From: Adiantum capillus-veneris
Taxonomy: Eukaryota; Streptophyta; Polypodiopsida; Polypodiales; Pteridaceae
DNA: 64,000 bases
Assembly (NCBI GenBank): GCA_014529385.2
Contig: CM043948.1
Location: 23,054,451 to 23,118,450 of the forward strand
Direction: 5' to 3'
Notes under the pieces: generated by a model
Told to the model about the DNA's origin: nothing
Database searches by the model: none
The model's input: the letters and a program-made list of their open reading frames with translations, nothing else
Shown: piece after piece, positions 11,501 to 24,549 of the stretch
How the letters are laid out: each line of letters opens with the position of its first letter
Position numbering within the stretch: position 1 is the stretch's first letter
Translations under genes and position numbers: made by a program

Positions 11501-13106
11501 CACCCCAAAGCACACCTTCTCGTATGTACTCCTTTAGAAACAACCTTCGAAGGGTAGGGTAGATTGTTTTCTCATCCACCCTTAGGGTCCTATACCAATC
11601 TCCAGCCTTCCCACTTAATGTCAAGCTTAAGGCATTGCACTTATGTAGTTCGTTACGTTCCCCCAAGGAATCACATACTTGTTCAAACACTTCAATGTGT
11701 TTCCTAGCATCTTCGTCCCCATTGAATTTTTGCGTGAGTTTGGCAATTTGTACTGCCTTACTTCTAGGCTCTCTATCAGATGCGTGACGCATATTTTCTG
11801 CGATAGATCGACCTATGGTTTGAGCAAACGCTGCCAAGTCACCTATGTGAGGAGGCAGGGCCGGTGGAGGTACTCTTGGAATCATATGTGGGAGAGGAAC
11901 GGGTACCGGTCTTGGCATATGTGTGGATGATGCAGGATATGGAACATAACCGGGCATAGGTCCACTCGGGTAAGGGCTAGGGAGCGGCACTCGAGGAGCA
12001 TAAGCAAGTGGTACAACTGGAGGTGTGGGGGCCATGTGTGCATAAGGGGCTAGAGGCACATACGGTTGAGGCCCCATATTAGGTACTACGACACTAGGTA
12101 GTGGCACTGTGCTAACCGTAGATGTCATCGGTACATTTTCTGTCAGGCTTATCCCTGGAGTGAGCACTGTGTTTTCCTTGATAGAGGGTTGAGCCAAGTT
12201 AGGGAAGCTAAAGTTTTCGCTCGGAGGTTCAGATTGCATAGAGACCCCAGGTGAAATGACGTAAGATGGGTCCATGGGGCTCATTAGAGGAGTCTCCATT
12301 TGTGATAGAGTAGGCTGTTGAGCCTTGCTCGTATCCAGAAATCTCATGGGGCCAGTTGAGAGTATATTTACCCCTCGGTTTTGCCTTTCTGATTGAATAA
12401 TGCCATGGATAACATTACAGATCATTTTCTGTTGATCTTCGATGCTCGTGGCACTAGAGGTGGATTGTACAATCTCTATCCATCCTACATGGTAGGCGTG
12501 GCCAGAGTGTAGATCCGTCAACACCTCAGTGTGGAGGTCGTATGTCCAATGATCATTAATGAACAATCCTTCTAGACTCGACGTGTTAACGGTTTCTTGT
12601 GAGGTAGAAGCAATGTTGCTCCCCGTGGTTTTACTTGTCACCAACGGTACTCTAGAGGGAACTTCTGAAGGAGGCAGCTCAACAGGGCCTTCTTGGTAAG
12701 AAGTTGGTAGGATATCCACATGGACACTCTTTGGGGGTGTGGGGTCCACGTGCGATGTGAAAGGAGAGTCCACTTCCCCACCCCCTTCGTGTGTTTCATT
12801 TGCATCAGGTTCCGAGCGAGTAGCTCTACCTAATGTTTCCATGAAACGGCTAAACATACTATTACTAGGCTGTGGAGCTTCGGGAGGTGCATGGCCTTCT
12901 CTCTCAGTGTTTTGGGTAGGGTATGCTTCCATGATTTCTGAGTCGGAGGAGGAATCACTAGCGGCTATTTTAGGGTCTTGGGTGGTGCTACCTTGTGTCC
13001 CCGCTGAGGGTCTAGAGCTTATCGTGGATGGGTAATGGGTGTCCGTATGAACAGAGGCACTACCAATGTGATCGTGCTCTAACACTCGTCCAGAGCGTAG
13101 GTTCAT
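8565..13106 (-). CDS. Gag-protease polyprotein of a Ty3/gypsy-like non-autonomous element
   Basis: An uninterrupted 1513-codon ORF that builds the retrotransposon particle and its protease. The N-terminus MNLRSGRVLE is typical of plant Ty3/gypsy gag and is conserved in copy 2, supporting this start. A Pro-rich region covers roughly residues 300-420. A Retrotrans_gag-type capsid domain lies at about 440-570, with GKAGDWYRTL and SVRDFISRLKHLNSR. Four zinc knuckles follow in two pairs: CSICLGPHSTSEC and CNACGRYGHQAKDC (about 685-720), and CYECGGPHRAAEC and CNRCGIDHLIAQC (about 860-912). An aspartic protease is at about 1290-1400, with active-site GILDGGAG and the later MILGRPF. DGGAG replaces the common D(S/T)GA. 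No reverse transcriptase or integrase follows. Four knuckles and the long linkers make it much larger than an ordinary gag. Intactness implies recent activity with pol from a helper. Confidence 0.9.
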   Translation of the reverse strand: MNLRSGRVLEHDHIGSASVHTDTHYPSTISSRPSAGTQGSTTQDPKIAASDSSSDSEIMEAYPTQNTEREGHAPPEAPQPSNSMFSRFMETLGRATRSEPDANETHEGGGEVDSPFTSHVDPTPPKSVHVDILPTSYQEGPVELPPSEVPSRVPLVTSKTTGSNIASTSQETVNTSSLEGLFINDHWTYDLHTEVLTDLHSGHAYHVGWIEIVQSTSSATSIEDQQKMICNVIHGIIQSERQNRGVNILSTGPMRFLDTSKAQQPTLSQMETPLMSPMDPSYVISPGVSMQSEPPSENFSFPNLAQPSIKENTVLTPGISLTENVPMTSTVSTVPLPSVVVPNMGPQPYVPLAPYAHMAPTPPVVPLAYAPRVPLPSPYPSGPMPGYVPYPASSTHMPRPVPVPLPHMIPRVPPPALPPHIGDLAAFAQTIGRSIAENMRHASDREPRSKAVQIAKLTQKFNGDEDARKHIEVFEQVCDSLGERNELHKCNALSLTLSGKAGDWYRTLRVDEKTIYPTLRRLFLKEYIREGVLWGVASQLQKAERKEGESVRDFISRLKHLNSRCPVNERFNNNQLLDRFIRGLRNEGIYNGLVIRGITTWEDVTANAIQLEDNLMIAGMRVSTDTRSTSSQAIEYEPMTAKPIANEPKVFEKFLTDLTKAIQESLKDNRPPQNSHMYPRREQQWCSICLGPHSTSECPTFRVKFNGTCNACGRYGHQAKDCLMIKRMMENRPPVAWTDAPRAPVLMPAPPVEQLPQHMVPRSQNVVQATPLPPPVLGPQPPHPRVAPMNQVGCEPSNAYADGCEEEIDTSIAYGLDTLEECPIYYMEDCWGQVKPVYQAAALASRGQNINTQARRPPLQCYECGGPHRAAECPIRLQKNAAQMQMNQGSTSAMPILTCNRCGIDHLIAQCPYNPNAPKITPLNLVEIASVTSPIPPVAPAYAITRSMLQGPGHILEERDTASVIQAKKKKTRRTRSQNTGNSKPSSKTNIGTGDDPVYMNDLEDDSDSIETMETRTNTTKGKTDKENRKMEPNENRIRENHKEPLKTPQVFPNPIQDPQDKPQGQKGKNRKKKIGTYPNPVDEIEQVKHLRGLVEETQRKLEPEPMHVKIHDTVFPTQVHPPHMNHRPLAISSIIQEGSEDGASESEHTPFLLERMFNEGIPDPIEEYEIPSSPVPSQGPTPCKTPMNVAKLVDFMSSEVRTTIIAKLYGDPELFLALRAFLNGELRTGLPQFAQPNRPDSIMIDEENHVQSLDLDGHESVIEVPINELGQYFEGDESNATLPITTKGLTIKGILDGGAGVSILTKHCWESMGKPRLSVTNIVVKMANGTIAKPMGMLKDLKIKVLGYKVRHTFIVMDFSKHLMSYEMILGRPFMREAQMVHDWSKNHVYLQFQDSVLRVDLVTGKVHPLGSKTIIDHRSDTTIHSAPLQYCYTCKKDTDIGQDSPYMDILPGMTESDNVDWVHLASTIDTWGNRGTTWVTPEGDEMPIPLNMLQAMHIASDKTQPNVTKKT

Positions 13107-14050
13107 ATGACTTGATCCCCTAGAAGTGTTAGTGAGTGCCCGTGAAGGCTGCTCACCTAGTATTTTTGGGTGTTTTGCAACCCAAGTCTTTCCTTAATTT
13201 GACTTTTTGGTCCTTTTTTTCTGACCCGGCTATAGAATAGAGCGTATGATAGCTCAAAATGAGCGTCTCGGTCAGAGGGTTGTGCTGTGCTTTACAGCCC
13301 TCCGTTTGGTCACTCTATGCTCTCGGAATCCCTAAAACTGTCAATTTCCAGTAGGGAACTAGGCCCAAACTAGAAAGTCTAAGGGTGCAAGTGGGAAGAG
13401 AAAGGAGGAGAGTGGAGGACTTGCCCCACATGCTCTCATTCTCTCTTGAGGGAGTAGGGTATATATATAAGAGTGAGTCTAGTATACATCATAAGACTGA
13501 GGACTGAGGCCTGGGCTTGGGCTTGGGCTTGGGCTTGGGCTTGGGCAAATGATCCCGATCCCGATCTATCTTTTATACAAACCAACCCGTCCGTTTTAAG
13601 ACTCACGTTATTTATTTTCGAAAAATTTAACCGCCCGCTCACTCGCGTTTTTATTTTCCGATTATTTTTTAAAAAAAGTTTTTTTTCAGAATTTTTTTTT
13701 CCAGAAAAAATAAAGTTTTTTTTTCTTTTCTTTGATGCAAAAAATATAGAAATTGAAAACGCAGAAATTGCAGAAATTGAAAAACGCAAGAAATGCAGAA
13801 AATTGGGAAAATGCAGAAAATGCAAAAAATTGCAGAAATTGGAACTTGACAGAAAATTAAACGCAGAAAATGCAGAAATTGAAAATTAAATGCAGAAAAT
13901 GCTAACTGTGCAGTGCAAACCAGAAAACGTAGAAAACGCAAAAAACAGAAATCTCCACACAACTACACACACTCATTCCCTGCCTTTCCTATGATAGAGA
14001 TTGCACCACAAGAAAGCGTAAAGTGCTAACCGAGCTTAGTGTAGGGCATA
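13107..14050 (-). other. 5' leader of copy 1, with hexamer and A-rich short repeats
   Basis: Untranslated leader between the primer site and gag. It holds about seven copies of GGGCTT (plus strand, about 13511-13546) and a long array of GCAGAAA/TTGAAAA-type words (about 13740-13945). The leader of copy 2 (about 32830-32890) has a related CCCAAGCCCAGAC-type repeat, so the feature is conserved in position but not in exact sequence. The chance ORFs over it are low-complexity shadows. Confidence 0.7.
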
Positions 14051-14068
14051 TCCCCGGCAGCGGCGCCA
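14051..14068 (-). promoter_or_regulatory. Primer binding site for tRNA-Asp, copy 1
   Basis: On the element strand TGGCGCCGCTGCCGGGGA begins a few bases after the 5' LTR. It is complementary, with one mismatch, to the 3' end of plant tRNA-Asp (...CCCCGGCAACGGCGCCA). Copy 2 has TGGCACTGTTGCCGGGGA at 32433-32450. tRNA-Asp priming is used by some plant Ty3/gypsy elements, such as Athila. Confidence 0.85.
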
Positions 14069-14072
14069 AAAA

Positions 14073-14708
<636 letters not shown>

Positions 14709-14713
14709 ATGAC

Positions 14714-16580
<1,867 letters not shown>

Positions 16581-16586
16581 TTAGAA

Positions 16587-18480
16587 TTATGAGAGACAAA
16601 ATTTAATAGTCTTTTTTAAAGCAAATAAAGGGTGACCATTGTAATTAACTGGAACTACTGACCAAGTAGACCGCTTACTTGAGCGCATGGAGAATGGATT
16701 CACATTATCTAAGTCAAAGATGTGTCGTGCTTCTTCTTCAAACTCTAGATATTTTATATTGATATGTTTGAAAGCAATATAATCTGAAGGAATTCCCATA
16801 ATCCCCTCTCTACTTGCATTCTTTCTCCCCATTCCATAAGTCTTGCTAAATCTAAGGTCCGAAATACATATTGTATACAAGGTGCCAATGGAAGCACCTT
16901 ACAAGGGATCTGTTTGTTAGTATATCTATAAAAAGATGTTTTATATATTGGCCATTTCTCTTCACTTTTTCATTTGCTTCCATACAAAATATAATCATTG
17001 GAATATACGTGCATAATGTTATAATTGAATCCAAGCTTGCTCAATATATTTGGACCTTATCACTTGATATAGAAAGGGCATTGTTTGAAGGTAAATTTTT
17101 TTGAGATAGTAGCCTGCAACATTTCAAGCAAGCATCACATAAAAATTAAGTATTAAAACATTTAGCAATAACGTAATTAACATTGACAATTGAGAAATTC
17201 ATTTACTTTAATAGTGTCAAAACGGGTGGATTACTCCAAGCGTAATGAGGTTCAAAAGAATCAAATTCATTCTTAACCATGACAAATTTGAGCTTTCATA
17301 GATTTGCTCAGATGCTTTCACTCGAAAAAAAACTTCTTTATTACATGTGCCATTTTCTTCATACTAATCACATGAACAAAATCATCCATGCCACCATCGC
17401 CATCAAAAACATCATTCTTTTTATCAAAACACAAATCACATAGTTTATCTATATTTAACCTATCATAATAGTTGTATGGATCGCTTCTACGAACGAGCTT
17501 CATGTACTCAATTGACATATGTGACTTGCCATGAGAAGGTAGACACACAACATCATAAGCTAGAACATACCACATAGACAAATTATAAGCATTTAATATA
17601 GAAAAAACAAAGTTGATATTTTATAGCAAATACTTATTAAGAGGAAAAAAATTGATTAAACAAAAAACTAAATAGTATCAAATATAGATGTGTAAATTTC
17701 AAAATTTTGATACATAATTCACAAATACATGTCTCATGTTTACACATTTACATATTTAATCTAGGGGTGGAGATACTCTTTCTCGCCTACAATATTTTTA
17801 GTTTGCTCAATAGTTCATCATCAACATTAATGATCTCATGGAATTTACAAGCATGTATCTTGAAACATCTGCTAATCTATTTGTTTCATGTCCATTTTCA
17901 CACTCTACAAATGTGTGATTGGTTCTTGCATTTCTTTTTAGCTATATCTCCATGTGTATATGGTCTATCATATACATAAATTTTATTGGCTTTCTGTGTA
18001 GATAATTTTTCTATCTAAAAGGGAGTGCATTGAGATAAAAACCATAAGTCATGCTGTGGATATGGCACGCAATCTAATGTCAAGGACTCCATTCATATAT
18101 GTGTCCACAAAAGCACATAAGGGTCACCTCTGAATGTGGTGGGACTTGTAGGACTGTGAAATATATAGGCCACAACCTCGGTTTGGAAAGCTAGAAGGAG
18201 TCATCATGTAACAAGCCCCAAAAGCTAAAAACTTCTCTATCTCTAGGAAGCGATCTTGCACGCCATCCCCCATAGTGCCTGCAATTATATGTATACACTA
18301 AATATTATAAATGATTAGAAAATTCATAATCACCACCAATCTTGCTCTCAAGGCTGGGAGGTAAAGATTGTTGCAAGACGTCCATTTACAATCCCTGGAT
18401 TGCATGATCGTGACATGCGTGAGAATGAAGACTAGCTTGACCATAGATGGCATCCTCAACATCAACAGGGATTTAACATT
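16587..18480 (-). pseudogene. Unrecognised decayed multi-exon gene
   Basis: On the minus strand several protein-like stretches are separated by AT-rich spacers with splice-like borders. About 18470-18335 reads VDVEDAIYGQASLHSHACHD and, after one stop, DVLQQSLPPSLESKIGG. About 18285-18130 follows a TTGCAG border and reads GVQDRFLEIEKFLAFGACYM and MTPSSFPNRGCGLYI. Segments 17318-17581 (LVRRSDPYNYYDRLNIDKLC, DKKNDVFDGDGGMDD) and 16587-16880 (EEARHIFDLDNVNPF, KRSTWSVVPVNYNGHPLF) follow. Stops and lost frames show decay. I recognise no family. It lies downstream of, and on the same strand as, the methyltransferase-like gene, so it could belong to the same unit, but the repeat cluster at 18830-19360 lies between. 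Confidence 0.35.
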
Positions 18481-18829
18481 TAAAAGCTTTTCATTTCAAG
18501 TTTTTTTGACAATTTCATCAAACATTTGAGTTTTTTTAACCCAAACATCTATCATAGCATAAAGTATCTATTTAATGTAATTTTCAATCATCATAAGACT
18601 CCATATATGTGTAGTTGACGGAGAGAGAAAGTATAAATTCTAGAGAGATAGTATCTATGCGTGTTACCATTGGAAGAAGAGATTATAAACCCCAGAGAGA
18701 GAGAATGATTTCTCTTCTGAAATCTTTAGAGAGAAAAAGTAAAGTTCTAGAGTTGTATATCACTATGCACACCAACTCAAAGCTTATATAACTTTTGACT
18801 AGCCAAATAAACCCTAAACCTTAATTACA

Positions 18830-19360
18830 TTGGTAAGCTATCAAAATTCTGGCAGCATAACAACGTGAAAATGCAATTTAAAAAAAATCCCCATTCCTTA
18901 CTTGCTTCTATGTAGCAGCACAATGCTCATCGGAAGAAGAAAATATATACGCAAGGAAAAGATGTCATGATATATCACTACATTGACAAGCTATCAAAAT
19001 TTTGGCTCCATAACGGTATGAAAATGCAAACCAAAAAAAATCTCAGTTCCATACTTGCTTCTGTGTAGCAGCCTAATGCTTAGGGGAAGAAGAAAATACA
19101 TACGCAAAAAAATATGTGTTGGACTATCATTGTGCACACCAATTCAAAGATTACCTAACTTTCGTCTAACATTGTATACATGAAACCATGATTATGTTTC
19201 CAAACATGCTCAACACCAAAAAGCATGATATTGACAAGCTATCAAAATTTCAGCAGCATAACGACGTGAAAATGCAAACAAAAAAATCCCCATTCCATAC
19301 TTGCTTCCATGCAGCAGGCCAATGATCACAGGAAGAAGAAAATACATACACAAAAAAATA
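18830..19360. repeat. Three direct copies of a ~120-bp repeat
   Basis: Copies begin near 18834, 18992 and 19218. Each starts AAGCTATCAAAATT, then has a GCAGCATAACGACGTGAAAATGCA-like core, then CCATACTTGCTTC, and ends GGAAGAAGAAAATA. A fourth copy in the same orientation lies at about 23063-23175, on the other side of the methyltransferase-like gene. Confidence 0.8.
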
Positions 19361-19613
19361 TGTGTGGGTATATCAGTTTAGTAAATCCAAAGCTCTCACC
19401 TAACTTTTGTCTAGCATAATAAACATGAAATCATGATTGCATTGATGAAGACGATCAACACCAAAAACATGTCTTCAATCAAACCAAAAAAGTGACACCC
19501 AAACACCATAGTTATACATGGTCCCATACATATCATAGTCTAGAAAAAAACACCATACACAACACCAATGCAGATGTCAATCAAGGGCAATGTGATTCGG
19601 GCTCATATTATTG

Positions 19614-22600
19614 CTAGTCGGTCTCCTCATCACTATCTCTATCAACTGCTAAAATAGCACTTACACATCGAGTCTCGCAGCATGTAAGATGTTGCTGAAA
19701 GGCCCGTGGATCACTATCTATGTAGTGGTAGTGTCTAGAAAACTTAGCGTAGGCATAGCCCAAGCCACCACATCCAAAAAAGATATCAACAACGGAGGTG
19801 TGTTCCACAGCAAATGTCCGCACGAGCCAACTGAAAAAAGAAAAGAAACATGCGCATATTTACTTTACGTAACATAGTCTAACAAGACATAATAGCAAGC
19901 ATATCTTCTTACCAAAAGAAGTGCTCGAAGGCACCTCTCAGCATGCTCCACCAATATTCCGTACTTGGAATCAAAAGAGTTGCTATCCACGCTCTCTCCA
20001 TCTTGTCGGTCGTAGATAGGACATTGACCCTTATGATAAAACAATCCTAGCAATGGTGTTTCCACCTACAAGCTACAATTAGAGTGTGATTTAATTGAAT
20101 AAGCTTCAAGAAAACTACGACCATGCTTTTTCAATCAACAAATAACTTTACTTACTCTCTAAATCTCAATGGTCTTTTGCACATAACCATCGAGGATCAA
20201 AATAAGGACGGTGTGCATCATTTTGAATCCCATCTCAATGGCATGGCCAAACCTAATGCCAAAGTGATCAGTGGAGCTTAAGGTGATGTAACACCCATTG
20301 TCTGCCACATACTTAGAAGCTATTATGGCCACTTTCTTACTCAAATTTTGAGGGAATTGATTCCATGGAGGGACATGCATATTACGCGTTGTAAATTTAT
20401 GCAAAGTTCCAAAATTATCATAGAGTAGAGGTGTTCATTGAGGTTTTGAAGAATGCATACCTCGTTCTCCAAAAATTGTTCAACTTTAAATTTTGTTGGG
20501 AAAATACATAAACAAAAGAGAGGCCACTTCATTGCTCTTTTCCCTATCAACATTGACTGGATGTAGAAAATCCAAGATCGTGCATACGATCAAAAACATG
20601 TATTTCAAACATTCACAACACACCACATATTTAATCTTTCTTCTCACATGTATTTACCATTTCTCATCGTCGAGAGAAATTTTGTAAACATCTGTCATGT
20701 TGCCAATAACGGTCACATCATAATCTATGGAGAGCATTGTATAATTTGAAAATAAAATATTTCATCAAGACTTGTTGAGTAGACACAGAAAGTGACAGCT
20801 AGATATCTTTACAAGCAAGTTTACCTGTGGAACCTTGAACACCTATTTTGTTCTTTTTGGGGGACTTAGCTTTAAAAAATTCCAATCGTTTCCTTATAGA
20901 GGAGATTGTATTAGTGTCTACTCTTTTTGAAGAGGTGGCTTCTTGGAAGCCGAGCCAATCTCCTCAATAACCTCTTCATTTCTTTCAAAAACGTGCTCTA
21001 AAGTAAACAAGAATACGTTTCTCTCATAAACTTAGTCTAAATAATATGAACACTTTAACAAATTTGTACTTTTTATAAATGTAAAAAAATGAACTTTATA
21101 TAAGTTCCCTTCGTCGTGTGGGTAGGTGCCCCAAGCGTAATCTAGACACCAAGGGCAATAATCAATTTCCCAACAAGCAAGAAAACCATGATCTCTCATC
21201 CATAGCGGATACACACACTCCTCAAAAGAGAGGTCCCTCCAACTTTCAACAACAACTGGAAACTTCTCCAACAAAGTTTGATCATAAAGCTGAATTAGCC
21301 ATCTACATAAAATGCATTTAACATCCTTTGAGCTCCTTTACCTAGTGACTTATTTATTATACAAACTCTAAGTGCAAAACATAATATCAACCATAAATAT
21401 CAATTGTATTACTTGAATAAAACTCTCCTCGAAGATTCCATGAGGTCTTGGGTTTTTTCATCCGAATCTTTAATGTTGAGCTTACTCCAAATCTCCATGA
21501 AAGCTTTATCAATGTACTCCCTCAACCAATGATGAAACCATTCTTCAAAACCCTCCGGTAGTTCATCAATCATTTTCCCTTTGATCCTTAAGCATTGCTT
21601 CAAGATACTTCCCCAATACCATTCTTTACGCAAATACATTCTAAATTTGATGGCACTAATATAACGCTCAAAAGTGACATCATCTACACGGCAATGCATC
21701 AAAGAGTGCAATAATTCCTTTTTCCTATTAAGAAGACAATAAACAACCCATAAATGCATTTATTCATTTGATGATTTCATGTGCATTTTTGGGCCTTTAG
21801 ATGCCTTCTTTTTGCAAGCAAGCTCTACCTCTATCCATCGAATCCAATCTTGGGGAAAGTCTTTCACTAGAGAATCTTTGCTTGCCATGGCTAGTTTTTG
21901 GAACAAGAAGATCTCATGGCCAAAATTTGTGCTCATAGTGGTTCTACCAATCCTAAATAACAAAGTGACAAACACATAATGATTTGGCAAGGAAAAGAGC
22001 AAGAGAATGACATGTACATAGTAACAGTAATATCTTAAAAAACAAGAAATGAGCCTACTCATTATGAGAGCGCAGAGCTAGCATAAGCTCTCCCTCGGCA
22101 CTTCTATCAACATTGACAAATTAACACTTGACAGAACAATGTCTCCACCTTATCATTGAAAATTCTACAACAACAAAGGAAAATATTAGACAGCACAGCG
22201 TGAGACAAGACAGCCTTAGATTAAACAAAAAACAAATCACTTACGCATTTTTATCAAGCGCATCCAAGTTTTCAGACGGCGATTGCCATCCCAAACAATA
22301 AATTGTTTTCCCCTTAAGTCTTTCCACTCAAGAGGAAGGGAATTATCAAAATCATTGCGAATTTCTCGCCAAAGAGGCCCCCATTCTTCTTTGTCTAAGT
22401 TGGAAACATAATGTTGATCATGACCAGGCTTCTTGAATGACACAAGAAATGGATCTCCAAGCACACATGATCCAGACATCTCAAACTCTTTCACTAAACC
22501 CTCAGTACCTAGACCCACCACTATAATGGATTTGTTTTCCATCAATCTGCAGAGAGGAATGCAAGGAGGTTCCCTACCTCTCTTTACAATAAAACCCTCT

Positions 22601-22859
22601 ACAATCTCCTCCAATATGCGACCATGAACATCCTTTCCAAACATTGGAGGATGATTGAAAAGTTTAGCAACAATTGTTGTTGCTTTAGACACGCTTTGGG
22701 ACACCACTCCACCTTGTGTATCATGAATAATTATGAGCTCCTCTTCTTCATGCATATCACCGAGTATATCCTCCTTCTGACGGACATTGGAAGAAGCAAT
22801 GGAAGATCGTGCATTGGCCCTATGTCTTGTAGTGCCAGACCTTAATGTATATCCTACTC
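19614..22859 (-). pseudogene. Decayed multi-exon gene: ParB-like domain plus DPPW-type N6-adenine methyltransferase
   Basis: Exon 22245-22859 has a TTTTAG border upstream and a C|GTAAGT donor. It ends with IVWDGNRRLKTW, which resembles the nucleotide-binding DGxHR motif of ParB/sulfiredoxin folds. Two junctions keep the frame: ESSRRVLF into KWLIQLYDQTLLEKF (intron about 21411 to 21310), and GVQGST into DYDVTVIGNMTDVYKISL (about 20824 to 20725). Exon 20159-20430 has HVPPWNQF, then GCYITLSSTDHFGIRFGHAI, fitting methyltransferase motif IV (DPPW, here with V for D). The last exon, 19614-19812, has VVDIFFGCGGLGYAYAKFSR and YIDSDPRAFQQHL, fitting the SAM-binding FxGxG motif I. Motif IV before motif I is the beta-class order. 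Damage includes a TAG before the AGA|GTAAGT donor near 20155, a frameshift near 20930, one near 20500, and a missing acceptor near 20440. The domain assignments are inference from motifs. Confidence 0.55.
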
Positions 22860-23060
22860 CTAAAAGCAGAAAAAAGCAAGACCACAACTAGCTTAGTATA
22901 TTGAGTGACAATTTTTTAAAAAAGACCACAAATAGCTTAGTATTGTTGAACCTACTTTGAGAGATACTGCCTTGCCACATTTAGATGGTGTACAAACCAT
23001 AATCTCTATCAATTATAATCAATAAACAACAAAAGTATTCTTAGCAACAACACTTGAGCT
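22860..23060. other. Upstream flank of the methyltransferase-like gene; possible first exon
   Basis: A minus-strand ATG at 22998-23000 opens MVCTPSKCGKAVSLK and runs into a GT donor near 22955. Its phase does not match the next exon without a shift, so I do not include it in the gene. Otherwise the stretch is AT-rich. Confidence 0.3.
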
Positions 23061-23062
23061 AT

Positions 23063-23175
23063 CCTCTCAAAATTTTCGGCAGCGCATAACGGTGTAAAAT
23101 GCAAACTAAAAAGTAAATCCCATTCCGTACTTGCTTTCGTGCAACACCACAATGCTCACGGGAAGAAAAAAATAC
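23063..23175. repeat. Fourth copy of the ~120-bp repeat
   Basis: Contains CTCTCAAAATTTTCGGCAGC, then GTAAAATGCAAACTAAAAAG, CCGTACTTGCTTTCGTGC and GGGAAGAAAAAAATAC. It has the same orientation as the three copies at 18830-19360. Confidence 0.7.
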
Positions 23176-23219
23176 AAGACCACTTCAACATATGTATATC
23201 TGTGTATAGATCTGCACTT

Positions 23220-23484
23220 CTATGTGTTTGTGTATGTCAATGTGTGTGTGTGTGTGTACTACAACAAGTATATTTGTGTTTGCGTATGAGTATGCATGGT
23301 TGTATTTGTGTCTTGTATTATTGTGTGGTTGTGTGTGTATGAAAGTGTATTTGTGTGTGTGTGTGTGTGTGTGTACTACAACAAGTTTATGTGTGTGTAT
23401 GCAAATGCATGATTATAAGTGTGTTTGCGTGTGAGTATGCATGATTGTATTTGGGTCATGTGTTACTGTGTGGTTGTGTGTGTA

Positions 23485-23530
<46 letters not shown>
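23220..23530. repeat. GT-rich cryptic microsatellite
   Basis: Alternating TG runs (about 23240-23258, 23352-23374 and 23490-23527) are joined by a repeated ~75-bp degenerate unit containing TACTACAACAAGT and GAGTATGCATG. ORFs here are Cys/Val low-complexity artefacts. Confidence 0.8.
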
Positions 23531-23800
23531 CAAGCTTCCAATGGAGCTCCTTGAAAGGCATGGTGAGAAGACAGCGTGTGTGCTGCTTTCTCACATGCCT
23601 TTCAAGGCATGGGGGAGCTCAGTTGGAGCTCCCCTATGCCTTGAAAGGCACGGTGAGAAGGTAGCGCACGATCCCTCATGCCTTGAAAGGCATGGTGAGA
23701 AGGTAGCGCACGATCCCCCATGCCTTGAAAGGCATGGTGAGAAAGCAGCACATGTGCTACCTTCTCACCATGCCTTTCAAGGCATGGTGGAGCTATAATT
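23530..23800. repeat. Cluster of short palindromes around CATGCCTTGAAAGGCATG
   Basis: The 16-18-bp inverted repeat CATGCCTTGAAAGGCATG or its inverse CATGCCTTTCAAGGCATG occurs about six times. It is joined by GGTGAGAAGGTAGCGCACGA spacers, giving a ~42-bp direct repeat in the middle (about 23630-23740). GGTGAGAAGG also recurs as its reverse complement CCTTCTCACC near 23760, so the whole cluster can fold on itself. AGCTCC/GGAGCT boxes flank it. Confidence 0.85.
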
Positions 23801-23888
23801 GAAGCTCCATTGTGGGGATCCATTGGAGCTCTTATGGCGGACATACACACGCACACACTCACACAAGAAAATAGTCATTCAATGCAAG

Positions 23889-23925
<37 letters not shown>

Positions 23926-24443
23926 ACACCCACACCCACGAGTACCTTCTCTTCTTCTTCTTCTCCGTCTTCTTCTTCACAACAAAACAGGCTCCTTCAC
24001 TTTCTTCACTCCACTTTCACTTCACTTTACATGTATTATATGTATGAAATATATACAATAAACACTTATTACGTGGATATAATGAAACTAACTAAACACA
24101 TAATGGATATATATATTAAACACTTAAAAAGATATATATTAAACATTTATAGAGTATATATAATAAACACTTATAATATATAAACTAAGACTAATTATGC
24201 AATTTGAGATTTTACACGTTAATAATTATATACAAGCTACTAATTTAAATTGTAGAATAAATATATAGTAAACATATAAAAATATTAAAATATATATTTG
24301 TTAATCCTTAAATAAATAATTATAGAATAAATATATAGTAAACACATAAATACTTAAAACATATTTATTAAAATAATTGCAATTCATTTATTGTTTCTAA
24401 AAAATGCTACGTTGTATATGTAACTTAAACATATACACTCGTG

Positions 24444-24478
<35 letters not shown>

Positions 24479-24482
24479 ATTC

Positions 24483-24549
<67 letters not shown>

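Noticed and set aside
8660-13035. Plus-strand ORFs of 60-133 codons across the gag region
   Set aside because: They are antisense shadows of the 1513-codon minus-strand gag-protease gene.
13508-13550. GGGCTT hexamer run resembling an interstitial telomere repeat
   Set aside because: The plant telomere repeat is TTTAGGG. This hexamer is different and belongs to the leader of the LTR element.
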